Assembly: GCA_024345305.1 (NCBI GenBank) | Contig: BRON01000014.1 | Coordinates: 806,001 to 870,000 of the forward strand | Length of the DNA stretch: 64,000 nucleotides | DNA from: Mrakia gelida | Taxonomy: Eukaryota; Basidiomycota; Tremellomycetes; Cystofilobasidiales; Mrakiaceae | Direction: 5' to 3' | In this document: positions 23,599-35,741 of the stretch, piece after piece | Position numbering within the stretch: the first letter of the stretch is position 1 | Layout of the letters: the number at the start of each line of letters is the position of its first letter | Position numbers and translations under genes: made by a program | The notes under the pieces: model-generated | What the model was told of the DNA's origin: nothing | Database searches by the model: none | The model's input: only the letters and a program-made list of their open reading frames with translations

Positions 23599-25675
23599 CT
23601 AGAGTCGAGCGCGAAGGGATCCGCCGGTGGTGGATCGTCGATGTTGAGTGATGAAGGCGGCGGATCGAACGCAAGCGTTTCCGGTGGAGGAGGGGACGTA
23701 GCCGAGTCCGCAGGAGTAGACTGAAGAACGAGAAAAGAAAGAATTCGGGGTCAGCTTGAAGGCTTTGAAGCTCGGCGAGGGGAAGAGAAAACGAGGCAAG
23801 ACGAACCTTTGCACTTTCCAACCTCACATCCGACGGCCTTGGCTCCGGCGATGGCAGTGCAGTCCTGTCCAGCTCCGAGAGACTTGCATCCTCCGCAAGA
23901 CTCGAGCTCGGTCTTGGGGTTGAGGCTGAAAGGGATGAAGAGAGGGGAATGAGCGCGTCAGCGATGCGAACTTCGACGCGTCTCGAGAAGCGAACGATCA
24001 ACTCACCACTCGTAATCAGTTCCGTTTCGAGGTCCGGCGTTCTCAATAGGGCAGGCGGTGAGTCCACGAGGGCATCGAGCGGCATCAGGTCCAGATCCGA
24101 GAGGGAGGGTAGCGGGGACGACAGATGGAAGAGCTCGCTTTCGTCGAGCGGAGGGAGTAGGACCGTGGCAGCATCGAGTCGAGGAGTCCCAGGTGTGTCC
24201 GCTGGTGCTGCAGGTAGGCTTGGGAGTCGAACAGTCGTTGGTGGTCTTAGGAATGCAGCACCTGAGGGAGAAGGAAAGGAAGAGCGAACGAGTCAGTGGC
24301 GGCGTTTCGATGAGTTGCGGAGACGCGAGCGAAGAAAGAGACGCAGAATATGGTGTATACACTCACTTCCTTCCAGTATCCCAGAGCCATCCGTTGGTAG
24401 GGCAGGAAGTACCAGAGGGAGGCTGGTTGGAGGAGCCGTCGCCTCCGGTGGTGCAGCAGAATCCTCCTCCGTTGGACTTGGTCCACCAAAACTGCTTCGA
24501 GGTCGAGCAGTCGGTTCCAGTATCGGACCTGGAAGTAGTGAGCGACGCGAAAAAGGGTGAGAAGGGTCAAATGGGTGAAAGGCAAAAAGGAAGGGAGGAG
24601 GGGAAGAAAGGTCGAGGGAAAAGAGTCGACTCACTCGAAGGTGTCGGTAGCGCAAGCGAAGAGGTCGGAAAGCCAGTTGTGACCGCTGACCTTGCAGGTA
24701 GGGCTGTTGTTGTTGGCGTCCGAGGAAGTCGAAGGGATGCAGTAGCTGCTCGAGAAGAACGAGGGAAAGAAGACGAGTCAGGATCGATTCGACGCGTCTT
24801 GTTGAACGAGAGAAAAGAGGATGAGCAAGACGAACCTTCCTCCCCAACTGATATCAAAGAAAGAAGCCGAGGATACGAAGGTCAGTATGTGGTCTAGACG
24901 AGTGGGAAGGGGAGAAGAGCGAGCACTCACGACCATCCAGAAGGGCACGAGTGGTACGAGGGAGGAGTGAGCGTCGACGATCCTCCCTTCACACAGCACG
25001 AGGACTTCTTGCCCCACCAGAACTCGCTGGAAAGAGGAAGAAAAAACAGAGATAGATCAGCTCGATCTATGAAGGAGAGTGAAGCGATCGAAGACGAAAG
25101 GAGCGGTGTGGGAGGGAGGTGAACGACGACGAGGTCGGACGTACATGTTGTCGTTGCAATCAGAAGACGAGGACTTGGGAACGGCACAGACGGATCCAGA
25201 GCAGGTGTAGTCGTTCTGGTTGAAGTTGCTGAATCCTCCGGGGCTGTAGAGTAATGGAGAAAGCAGCGAAAGGAGGGACGGAGTCAGCTTTTTGAGAAGA
25301 GTCGCATCGTCCCGCCTCCCTTCTTCTCGATCGAGAATCGAAAGCGAAAGCGAAGAAGAAAAAAAAAACTCACCAAGTCCAGTAGGAGAACAGAGAAGCG
25401 AGGTAGCTCGAAGGCACACAAACCGCGAGCTCCGAAGAGTAGTAGAGGAAAGCAGGGCAGGACTTTCCTGCAGGGAGAGGGTCGGCGTCGCTGGGCGAAG
25501 CGTAGTCGACACAAGCGCCAGAAGGAGACTTCCATGAGGTGAGGGCGTTGCAGGAGGATCCGAAGGAGATTCCGAAGGTTCGAGCCTCGAGTTCAGCGGC
25601 GGTCTCCTGTTGAGCGACGACGGCGGAAGGGAGGACGGCGGCGAGGAGGAGGAGGGAGGAGAGGAATCGAGTCAT
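23599..25675 (-). CDS. Secreted Cys-rich protein of the PriA family
   Basis: Nine exons give 425 residues in consistent phase: 25675-25374, 25243-25145, 25026-24931, 24847-24836, 24745-24635, 24528-24367, 24261-24007, 23925-23807 and 23720-23599. Residues 1-21 form a signal peptide ending AVVA/QQ. The middle has Cys-rich modules with the recurring pieces FWW-x-K and CC and a CPSGW/CPTNGW box. The C-terminus carries the PriA signature: [36 protein letters not shown] and [10 protein letters not shown]. PriA-like proteins are secreted or wall-associated in basidiomycetes; their biochemical role is unclear. Exon 4 is only 12 nt, and two introns use GTTCGT donors. A dibasic ARRKRA site at about residue 287 may be a processing point. 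Confidence 0.92.
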
Positions 25676-26769
25676 GATGAGGGAGGTCCGAAAGGTTGAA
25701 GGTGAAAGACCAGGCCGAGGGGAGGGGGTTCAGGAGGAAGCGAAGGGGCTGCTGAAAGAGCGTGGTCGTCGTCGAGACGAGAGAAGAGAAGAGGAGAGCG
25801 AGGGAAGGAAGGAGGGAGGGAGGGTGCTGGTTGAAGAGAAGGAAGCGAGAATCAGGGAGCAGGCTTTTTCGTTCCTTCCCTTCTCCCAGTCTCGGGACTG
25901 GTCAGCAGCGGGAAGGCACCGATCATAGCGGCAGAATGAGGGCTCTCAGCAAAGGGGAGACGGTCGACGTTGGACGGGAGGAAGGGAAGGGAAGGGACGC
26001 TGTCTGAGCTTCCCTTTTCGTGGCGTCGCTGATCGACGGTCCTTTTTCTTCTTTGGCACGCGTCTTCCTTCTTTGCTTCCAAAGGAAAGTCATGCAGAAG
26101 AGTGATCCATTCGATGATTCATCTATCATCTGGGAGCTGGTGAAATTTTGCCTTTCACTTCGAAAGAGGGAGGGAGAGGCGAGGACGAGAATTGACCGCC
26201 CGATCGTTCCTCGTCCCTTCCCGCCCTTTCCAGCTGCTCTCCCGCCCATTCCAGGGGAAGCGAACGTGGCGAGGGTTAGTCCGCTGCTCTTCCGAGACCG
26301 ATAATGAGGCAGCAAGAGAGATCGAGCTTGCTGCTGAAACGACCGACGAGTCGTCTCGAGGTCGAAGGGCCAGGAGAGCGAGACAGGGCAAAGAAGCCCT
26401 CTCAACGTGCCTAGGCTCGAGGGGGTCGGAGGTGTGATCGGAAAGCGAGGAAGCTATCTTATCGCTCGAAGAAAGTTCGAGAGGACCGCGAGGCAGGAGG
26501 AGCGAAAGGCGAGGGAAGCGACTCGACTCGACTCACGATCGGTGGCCCGTTCGTCTTCGTTGTCCTCTTCGCACCACCAAGCTCTTCGCAAATCTGCTTT
26601 TGAGGACTTGCCCGCACAGCGAACATGGAGGCAAGTTCGTGAAAGAACCATGATACTCAAACTGAAGACGGTCAAAGCGCTAGCGACGCACTCTTCGAAC
26701 GAGGAACGAGTTCGGGAAGCGAAGGGTGCTGAAGTCAGCAGAGCATCATCGTGGCGGAGAAGAGAGCGA
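25676..26769. other. Intergenic region
   Basis: This is the promoter side of the PriA-like gene plus about 800 bases with no recognisable product. The right part may contain eroded 3' sequence of the permease pseudogene, but I could not match it to the last helices of that family. Confidence 0.5.
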
Positions 26770-28330
26770 TAACTCACAGCACAGTAAGCCAATCCGCAGA
26801 AAGCAGTGCAGAAGATCAGGGCCGGGAAGGGATTCCTCGCTTGGACACCTTCTTGAAGATCGCGGGGGCTTGTCCCTCGACGGCGAGAGCGAAGAGGGTC
26901 CTGGATCCGATGTAGAGATCGGAGTTGGCGGCAGAGAAGACGAAGAGCTGGAAGAGGGAAAGAACAAAGAGGGAAGAGGGGAAGGATGAGGGGGGGCGAG
27001 GGAGAGAGTCAGTTCGAGGCTCGTCGCGTCGTCTCGATCTCGCGGAGTCTTGAACGTACGAGAATGCAGCTGGAGGAGGGAGAAAGTGAAGAAGAAAGAG
27101 GGGAAAGAGGGGGGAAAGGGAGGTGAGGAGTCAGTTCGAGGCTCGACGCGTCGTCTCAATCTCTCGAAATCTCTCACGCGTTGAGGATCGAGGGGAGGGT
27201 CTTGATCTGGGCGATTTGAATGGCGACGACGAAAGGTGAGGCGGCCGCATTCGCAGGAGCCTTGAGAGCGGTGGTCACTGAGGAAAAGAACGGGAGGGAA
27301 GGAAAGGGAGGGTCAGCTTGTCGTTCGTCTTTCGCCGCACTCACGTCTTGCTCGAAAAGACGACCACGTACAGAGTTGGGAGTTCGAGGGGACAGGGAGA
27401 CCGATAACGAAGATTCCTCCGACGTCTGGGAAGAGAGAAGAAGGAAGCAGACGCGTCAGTTTCGATTTCGAGGGAAGCGAGTCACGACGAGTTCGTTCCG
27501 CCGACTCACAGAAGACGAGAATTCGCCAGAAGGTGGATCGAATAGCTCGAGGGACTTGTTTCCTGGGTTTAGCGCACTCTCCGACCGTCACTCTACTCAC
27601 GCTCGGTTCCGATGTAGGCGAAGAGCGCGTTGGGGAACGCGTACCAAGCTCCGAGGAAGCGACCCATGGTGGTTCCGGGGAAGATGTAGTAGGCGAAAGG
27701 GCCAGGGTTCTTCCAGTATCGGAAGCCTAGAGTGAACAGGAAGTCAGCGAGGGCGGTGGATGAGAGGCGAAAGGGTATAGAGGACTTACCGATTCGATCG
27801 TGAGTTGGCCCTCCTCTGAGATCAAGCACGATTCCGAGGATGAGGAGCCCGACGAGGACGATGACCTTGATGCTAGACATCCAGAACTGATAGAGAGGGA
27901 GGTAGGAGAGAGAGAGGAGGGGCGAGTTGGAGAGAGAGGGAGGACAGAGGGAGGAGTGAGAGGGAAGAGCGGGTCTGCAATCAGCGAACGACGCGGGTTC
28001 GAGCGGGAACGAGTCGAATCGAGCGAGAAACGAAGTCAGACTCACCTCGAACTCTCCGAAGACGGCTACACCGAGCAAATTGATGGTATATATGGAGGTA
28101 ATGACGATCGAGACCCAGATGGAAGGGTTGTACTTCATGTTGTCCCAGTAGTCGATCTGGAAGGAGAAGAAGGAGAGGGGAGGCGACGCGTGAGCTTGAC
28201 CTCGCCGGGGACACGCTTCGCCTCAGCTTTCGTCGTCTCGCTCCTTGATCGGTCTCCACCTGAATAACGTAGAGGGGCTATTGCTCGGACTCCAGCAATG
28301 CTGAGGACAACGGTCCGAAAAAACCCTGTG
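26770..28330 (-). pseudogene. Decayed amino-acid permease (AAT/YAT family)
   Basis: The central exons are clearly an amino-acid/polyamine permease. Strings seen include WVSIVITSIYTINLLGV, FWMSSIKVIVLVGLLILG, GGPTHDRIGFRYWKNPGPF, VGGIFVIGLPVPSN and SAANSDLYIGSRTLFALA. Several lesions are visible. After IGTE (near 27600) ten bases replace the nine expected, shifting the frame into a TAG. After KRGIP (near 26835) one base is missing before PALIFC. Just upstream of IDYWDN the expected conserved helix is replaced by a frame with a TAG at about 28279. The first 100 or so residues and the last helices are not recognisable, and the BTB gene ends where the N-terminus should be. Introns in the middle are intact, so decay looks recent. 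Confidence 0.75.
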
Positions 28331-28691
28331 AGAGATGAGGAAGAGCACGATTTGATCGACGCGTCGAGGGAGGAGATCTACTCGCTTCCACATGCCAGCT
28401 CCAGTCGAGTTCTACGATTCTCGATGATGTTCTCCTTTCCGAGATGATCACTGCGAGCCCGAGGAAGAGGGGGAGGAGGGACGAACGATCGCATCGAGAT
28501 CGAATATCGAAACGTCCATCCTAACGGTCCCGGCAGGCTGCGAGGGGGAGAGAAAGGGGAGAAAGCAATTGAGAAAGAGGACGATGGAGGATGGTCAGAC
28601 GGAGGTCTCGAGGGAGGAGAAGAAGGGAGAAAGATGGGACGAACGATGGCGACGCTCAACAGTCGACGAGACGAGACTGGACTGTCGTCCA

Positions 28692-29488
28692 TCAACCTGC
28701 CAGACCATAAGAGAGAACGAGAAAGTCAGCCGGACGTTTAGACGAGACTCCCCCTCGAATATCCAGAGAGCAAACAATCGAGAAAACCCGTCGACTTTGC
28801 ACTCACCTATCGTCGCCTTCCCCGCCTCGTGCCAGCTCTCCTTCAACCCAACGAGCCTATCGTGGCTCCTCAACAGGTGCCACAGCGCCGAGGCAGGCAC
28901 ATCGTCCAACGGCTCCTTGGGCACATCCGACGGCGACGTATCTCTCGTCCTAGTCGTTCCCAACACAGGATCCTGAATCGAGGTAGGGAAGTAGGCGTAA
29001 CAACTCCTCGCCAGTCCCTCCTGCCCATGACTCGCTGCTATCGCCCACACCTCCAAGGGCTTCTCCTTGACATGCTTGAACAGCTCCTCGCACAGCCTCG
29101 TAGCTCCAACGTCGACGTCGTACTTGGTGCAGATCTTCCTGATCTCGAGGAGTTGGTCGAAGGGGAGGGACGTGGGAGGGGAGGTGGTCGAGCGATGGAC
29201 GAAGCGGAGGAAGTCTTCGAAGAGGGAGCCGTCTTCGTCGAGCTTGAGGATCTCTTTGGTGTCCGAGGAGGAGGAGGAGTGAGGGAGGGAGAGGATGTTC
29301 TTGAAGACTTGAGAGGAGGCGGCGAGGTAGAGGGTTTCGATGTAGAACTGGCCGTCTGGGGTTTGGAGGATGAGGTCGTGCGAAGGAGAGTTGAAGAACG
29401 GAGAGACGTTGAGGGGGAAGCTGGAGGACTGGGAGGAAGACGACGAAGAAGGGATCTTGGAGACGGTGGTGGTGGTGGTCGGAGACAT
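28692..29488 (-). CDS. BTB/POZ domain protein
   Basis: Exon 1 (29488-28807) codes a Ser/Thr-rich start and then a BTB fold at about residues 30-150, including SHDLILQTPDGQFYIETLYL, LAASSQVFKNIL and FEDFLRFVH. BTB proteins often serve as adaptors for Cul3 ubiquitin ligases or as transcription cofactors. A GTGAGT...CTGAC...GCAG intron (28806-28697) leads to a two-codon last exon ending TGA, giving 228 residues. If that intron is retained the frame stays open to 28595 and yields 297 residues, so the C-terminus depends on splicing. Small fungal BTB proteins of this length are common. Confidence 0.85.
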
Positions 29489-29639
29489 GTGATGAGGGAA
29501 CGATCCTGCGTCTTTTTATAAAAGGAAGAGCTGGAGGGGGGAGGAGAGAGGATGGTTGGAGGAGCTCGAGCTCAACATCGACCCCGACCACATCTCCCTC
29601 CCCTCTCCCATCTTTTTACCCCGTCAAAAAGCTCAAACG
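29489..29639. promoter_or_regulatory. Compact bidirectional promoter with a shared TATA element
   Basis: Only 151 bases separate the divergent start codons of the BTB gene and the F-box-like gene. A TATAAAA string at 29517-29523 sits within a longer near-palindromic TTTTTATAAAA, so it can serve either strand. It lies about 30 bases from the BTB ATG. Confidence 0.45.
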
Positions 29640-30835
29640 ATGGCTTCTCGACCTCGGGATCTCACAATTTTACCCTCAGATGTCCTCCGCGAGATCCTAG
29701 GCTTCGTCCTAGACGAACCGAACTGGCCCCTCCGAGCTGCTGTTCTCTCGACCAACTCCCTCCTCCACGAGCTCGGTACTCCTCTCCTCTTCAAGCACGT
29801 CCGGCTCGCCACTTTCGCGTCTTGGGAGTCTATGTTTATAGTCGGAGGAGTCTTGAGTCCCATCGAGGACGGTGGGATGGGGATGGGGAAGTACGTGAAG
29901 GAGCTAGAGCTGGATAGGTTGGACGAGCAAGATGCAGGTGAGCTCGACCCTACTCCCTCATCCTCGTCTCTCTCTGCCCCCTCCTACGCCCCTCAGAGCA
30001 AGAACGATCGTCTGCTGCTGAAGCTCTCTTCTAACTCGCGTTCATTCGTTCTCTAGACTGGTACTTCCCCGTCAGCCCCTCCCTCCAACTTCCCTCCGTC
30101 CACACCCTCACCCTCTCCCATCACCTCGTCGAAACCTGGACCCTCCATCCCTCCGTTCCTTTCGACACGACCGATGGACACGACCCTACCTCCTCCTTCA
30201 TGCGCCACATCCCAGCCTCCCTCTTCTCCAGCATCTTCACCCTTCTCCCAGCCGTCCAAACCCTCCGTTATCTCGTCGCGAGCAAGGCTCCGTTCCCCAA
30301 CCCTCCCAACTCAGGTCGTCACAAACACCACACGCGACAAGCCATCAGCACCCTTCTAGGTCTCACCCAACCATACGAGCATCGGCATAGCGACAAGAGT
30401 CCCGCGCCCTCGACACCCTTCCCTTTCCCTCTCCTTCGGACGATCGTCTACGTCGGAGGTCTCGTTCTGGACAACGGTCGAGGAATGGAGAGCATCGCGA
30501 TCTCGGCAACGGCGTTCGCGATGCTCCCGATGGTAGAGACGCTTGTCATCGTGTTCCACAAGGACGAGGCCAACGCGGTGAAGGCGGACTGGATCTACAA
30601 GGCGTTGATCCTCGGGTCGTTGAAGGAGGAGAGGGAGACGCGTTGGAACGGGTTGAAGAGGTTGGAGATCAGGAGGAGAGGGCAGGCTGCGAGGCTGGTG
30701 GAAAGTAGGTTGAGGTTGAGTTGGAAGAAGAGTAGGGAGGGCAGAATTGCTGGGACGGACTCGTGCGAGCTGAGGTTGGCGCCGTTGGTGGTGTTTGTCG
30801 ATGAGGATGGCAAGGAGAGGAGGCTGGTGGAGTAG
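29640..30835 (+). CDS. F-box-like protein of 358 residues
   Basis: Exon 1 (29640-29937) starts MASRPRDLTILPSDVLREIL, an F-box-type N-terminus, followed by a Leu-rich helix pattern and the phrase LGTPLLFKHVRL typical of fungal F-box proteins. A GTGAGC intron (29938-30056) joins exon 2 (30057-30835) in phase. The rest has spaced leucines but no clear repeat domain. An in-frame ATG at 29556 would add 28 residues; I prefer 29640 because the F-box begins just after it and the sequence before is leader-like. Likely partner is Skp1 of an SCF ligase, by family inference only. Confidence 0.65.
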
Positions 30836-31660
30836 ATACGAAAGGTTTTGTCGCGTAGGCTAGTACGTATGGCTGGTATCTATTTAAACTGCTCGATTCT
30901 GCTCTCTGAGAGTAGATAAGGGAGCGGTAAGGTCGAGAGTCGGCTGAAACGCGTCGTGGTTGAGCTTTGCCCGGTCGTTCGTCGTTCACTCCCCTCTCCT
31001 CCTTCTCCTCAGCTGTATGCACCTCATCCATCGAAATCATTACCCATCTAGACCCTCAATTCGAGCTCGCAGAGACACTCTCGAACGATTGAAAGAGATC
31101 AGAGCGCGTCGATTCTCGCAGCGCTTCTGGTCCGAACTGCTGTTTTCTTCCGACTTCCTCTTCCTTCCTCTCCTCTGCTCTTGATCTCTCCGTTGAACGC
31201 TCCTTGGGATGATTCGAGAAGGTAAAATGAGGATGTTGAAGATATGAAAACGCGGCCGAAGATGTGCAGAACGAGCTCGCCTCCCTCGTTTTCCCCAAAC
31301 CATCAGGATCCGCGCCCCGCCCTTCGCCCTCTCGAGTCGCAGTTTCTCCAGTCGAAGGCTGTCAAAGCCTGGTGTTCTATTGTTAGATGGCTTTCCTGGC
31401 CTCCCCTCTGTCGATGACACGGAGAGGAGGAGAGCCATTGATTTTGCAGGGAGGGAAGGAGAATCCACCAACGACCGTCATCAACACCCACTTTTCCCCT
31501 TCTTCTTCTCCTCTCCCTCCTCCCCTCCCCTCCCTCTCGGCTCCCTCACTCTCGACACCTCATCCCAAACCTACCTTCGCCTGCCACCTCTGGTCAGCTC
31601 ATCACTCGCCCGACTATATCGTTCATCAACGAAGCCAGCAACTCTCCTCGTCAACGAAGG
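30836..31660. other. Intergenic region, promoter side of the KRE6/SKN1 gene
   Basis: No family-like translation is seen. The last 200 bases are C/T-rich with short Pro/Ser open frames, typical of leaders here. Confidence 0.5.
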
Positions 31661-34600
31661 ATGCGAGCTTCTTCGTCGTATTCGAACCAGTCGAACCGTC
31701 CCCTTCTCACCAGCAACGCCAACCCCACCTACCAGAACTCGAACGCTCCCTCGCCACTGGTAGGAAGCTCGTACAACACTCCTTTTGGGGATTCCAATGG
31801 GAGCATGATGAGCAGAAGCAGCTCAGAGGCGGGGAGTCGGTACTCAGTCGGAGGTGACTCGAGGAGGGGGAGTTCTGTTATCGCTGGAGAGATGAGCAAC
31901 TCGGAAAAGGTCAGTTCTCGTTCATACACATCCCCTCTACCACGTCGTCGAAGCTCCGAAGCTCTGGAAGGCAGAGGGAAGGAGGAATCACCACCTCTTC
32001 ACCTTCCCTCCCTTCCACTGCGCCGCGTCTAAAACACCGCTCTCGTTCTTCCTTTTGTTCTTCGCTGACCCTCTTTCCAACAGTTCTCGCTGCCTTCGAG
32101 CTCGATGCAAGACTTAGAGGATGCTGGACCTGAAGCCGACGACTACCTGCATGAACCAGACGCCAAAACCTACTCGAGAGTTCGTCCCTCCCCCAATCCC
32201 TTTCTTTTTTGGTCCTCTCCCTCTCGAGATCGACGAGCTCTTCACCCTCACAGCCTAGCTGACCTTCCCCTCCCCCTCTTCGCGTTTTGCAGGGAACGAT
32301 CTTCACACTTCGAGGGTTGATGAACCTGGGATGTCTGGCGACTCTGATTTCGGCGTTGTTGATGCTCTTGTGAGTTGAGCTCGAGCGTTCTCCCTTCCCT
32401 CCCTCCGACCTTCGTCTCGTTTGGAACTCACGCGACGTCATCTTCGCCCTCTGCAGTGCTGGTTACCCTATCATCGTCGCGACGAGACCTAGCACAACTA
32501 CGACCGCAGGATTCAAGTCAGTCCTATCTCTCGTCTCCCGATCCCTACTCTGTCTCGACTCGACTCGAACTGAACTTTGCTCGTGCTTCGCTCTCCTCTC
32601 TGCTTGTCTTCAGCCTCGGAGGAGTCAACTCTTCAGGTCAAGTCCCTGCTACTGTCGGAAGTGAGTAGCAGCTCTGTCTTTTCGAACCCAAACGAGACAA
32701 AAAGCTGACGGGTTCGCGTTTTCGTTGACGTCGCAAGATTTTGGATTAATTGACGAGGATACTCCTACCGACGCGTACACCATCACCTCCAATGAAGGAA
32801 CGACATGGGAGCTTCAGTTCTCAGATGAGGTGAGTATCTCCTGCTCTCGCAGAGGAGGAAAGGAGAGCGAGAGTGCCTGGCGACGAACACACCCAAGCTG
32901 ACCTCGCTATTCGGTTCATCTCCAGTTCGAGCAAGAAGGACGATCTTTCTACCCTGGAGACGACCCCTACTGGGAGGCTGGAGATTTCCATGCTTGGGCT
33001 ACGACCGACCTGGAGTGGTGAGTCCTTCTTCTCTTGAGTGGCGAAGGGACAAAGAGAGGTCGAGGGAAGACTGCTTTCGTGTCGTTGAACTCGAGCTCGA
33101 CGCTTGAATCTGACCGTTGTGACTGCTCGACTCGCTCTTTTCTACTAGGTACTCCCCTCGAGCATTCGCTACCGTTAATGGATCTCTGGAAATCACGCTG
33201 TCCGAGGAATCGTACAAGGGTCTCGAGTTCGTTCTCCTCCTCTTCACTCTTTTTCCTCGCGTCGCTTTTCTTCAACTCACCTCTTCCCTCGTCCTCTCGA
33301 CTTCCCTAGCTACGTCGGAGGATCTCTTACTAGTTGGAACAAGCTCTGCTTCACGTACGTTCTGTCTCTCTCGGTCCGAGAAGGCTTCGTCGCTCAACGC
33401 GTTCGATCGCTGACCTCTTTCCTTTCCTTCCCTTCCCTTCGGTAGCGGTGGTCGTTTGGAGGTCAACGTTCAGCTTCCTGGTCGAGCCGACGTTTATGGA
33501 CTCTGGCCTGCGGTTTGGACGATGTGAGTCGATCTCCCTGCTCTCTTGTGAGACGAGCAGTGCTGACTTTGCGTTCGCGTCTTCTCTACCCTCCTCTTCC
33601 TTCTCACGCTTGTCTTTCTCCCCAGGGGAAACCTCGGACGAGTAGGATACGGTGGGACGCTCGATGGAATGTGGCCTTACTCGTGAGTTTGCTCACTCGT
33701 TCCGCTGCTCGAACGCTCGACCTCGAGCTGACTTCCTCGCCTTCTCCATCTTTCGGTCCACTCAGCTACGACACCTGCGACGTTGGAACTGTCGTGAGTA
33801 TCGAGTTCGCTGCCTCCTCGACGTCCCTACTCGCCTGCGCTCTCATCACTGACGCTCAAATACTTTGCGTCTCCAAGTCGAATCAATCTCTCGCTGGAGT
33901 TCCCGCCATCGCCTCGACTGGAAACAAGTGGGGAACCGAGCTCTCTTATCTTCCTGGGCAACGACTCTCGAGATGTACTTGCACCGACGATACTACTCAC
34001 CCTGGTCCCAAGCACGACGACGGAACTTGGGTCGGACGTTCTGCTCCCGAGGTTCGTTTGTCTCTTCGTCGTTTTCGTTTCCCGCTTCGACTCAACTCAC
34101 TCGTTCCTCTCCTCTCGCAGATCGATCTCTTCGAGGCTCAGGTCGATAACGATCTCTTGGTCGGGCAGGTCTCACAGTCTGGTCAATTCGGACCTTGTGA
34201 GTCCATTGATGGCCTCGTCGCGGGCTGGTTTGATCCTTCCCTGAACCGAACTGACGCGTCACCTTTCCCGCTGGCTTCCATCCTCTTCTCCCCCAGTCAA
34301 CCCAATGTACGAGTTCCTCAACGTCAGCAATGCCGATATTTACGATGCGAGCGTCTCGGCTCTCAACTCTTACAGTGGAGGTGAGTCGTGCTCTGCGTTG
34401 TTGACTTCTTCTCGACTCTCCTTGACTTCTCATCGATCTGACTCTCCCTCCCCCCCTCCTCTTCCCTCTAGGTCAATACCAAGTACGTGTCACCTCCACC
34501 CCCTTCCTCGAAGCCCCCTCGTCGACTTCGAAGGAAAACGAGACGCGTTGTCCCTGACGCGAGTCGACGTCCTTCGCTGACTCTGTTCTCGCTCGTCTTG

Positions 34601-35741
34601 CTTTCCAGCAATCCACTTCGGTCTTAACAACAACGAACCAAGAATGCTATCAGTACACCGGTGCCAACAACGTCGCTGGTTGCTTCGCAGTCTACGCGTG
34701 AGTCCACTCAAATCCCTCACTCGTCGACCCCCTCCCACTTCGCCTGCTTCCCTCTCCGTTCATTCGCTGCCGTCGGCCGCTTCGCTCTTACTGACCTTCA
34801 AGGTTGTTTCGTCTTCTTCTCAGCTACGAGTACGCGCCTGGAGAAGATGGATACATCCAGTGGCACAACGACGGCAAGCCTGCTTGGAAGTAGTGAGTCG
34901 CTTCGTCTTCGTGTCGCGCCTCCGAAGAACCAACAGCACACGCTGAACTCGCCCTTCCTTTCGCCTTCACCCAGCTCCGCCGCCGGTATGGGTCCCAACA
35001 CCGAGGCTGCAGTTGGAATGCGACCTGTTCCTCAGGAGCCGATGTACATGTGAGTGTCGAATCGCGAGCGAGGACGACGCGACAATGGAGCGAGACGGTC
35101 GAGAGCTCCCCTTACTCGTTGCTGACCCTCCCTCTCCTTCTTCTTCGTGTTTCAGCCTTTTCAACTTGGCTATCTCGACGGCCTTCGGAGCTATTGACTA
35201 CGACGGAATGACGGATCTATGGCCTCAGAAGATGTTGATCGATTACGGTGAGCCCGACTTTTTTTTTCTCGAAGAACGAAGAACGAGCACGCCAGTCTGA
35301 CTCCTGGTCTCTATCTCGACTCTTTAGTTCGACTCTACCAAGACCCCGCCAAGAAGAACATCGGCTGCGATCCTACTGACTTCCCCACCGCAGAGTGTGA
35401 GTCGACTCGTGGCTCGTCTCGTCTTTTCCTCGCGTCGAACGTCGAGCTGACCTTTCCCCTCCTTTCTCTTCCTTCCCAGACATCGCTCGATACCCCGATG
35501 GATACTCCAACGTCAATCTCACCACTTGGGATCAGGTTCGTCTCTCTCAGAGCTCTTCGTTGCTTTCCCTTCGGCTCGCTGACTTCTCGTTCGTTCTTCG
35601 CGTCCCCTTTCAGATGACCGACTCGGCCGCTCTTCCTGGAAACACGTTCGCTGTGAGTCCTCGATCTCTTCTTATCTATCTCTGGTTGGGATTCTTCTTG
35701 ACGCTGCTCTCTATTTTTCCGACTCTCAGGGAACCTGCTAA
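31661..35741 (+). CDS. KRE6: Beta-1,6-glucan synthesis protein, KRE6/SKN1 family
   Basis: This is a type II membrane protein of the secretory pathway needed for cell-wall beta-1,6-glucan, with a lumenal GH16-like domain. The cytoplasmic start is Ser/Asn-rich. A membrane helix follows (about 32310-32480, LGCLATLISALLMLFAGYP). The GH16 part includes LQFSDEFEQEGRSFYPGDD, LWPAVWTMGNLGR, MWPYSYDTCDVGT, CTCTDDTTHPGP and the catalytic-site string APEIDLFEAQ. Near the end come FGAIDYDGMTDLWP, LIDYVRLYQDP and IGCDPTDFPTAEYI. The last exon ends GTC and TAA at 35739-35741, the usual short Cys ending. The coding region is split into more than a dozen exons for roughly 650-700 residues. One donor is GTTCGT at 32180. 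Confidence 0.95.

Noticed and set aside
28595..28691. Longer C-terminus of the BTB protein by intron retention
   Set aside because: The intron has a standard donor, branch box and acceptor, so splicing with an early stop is more likely. The retained form is noted as an alternative.
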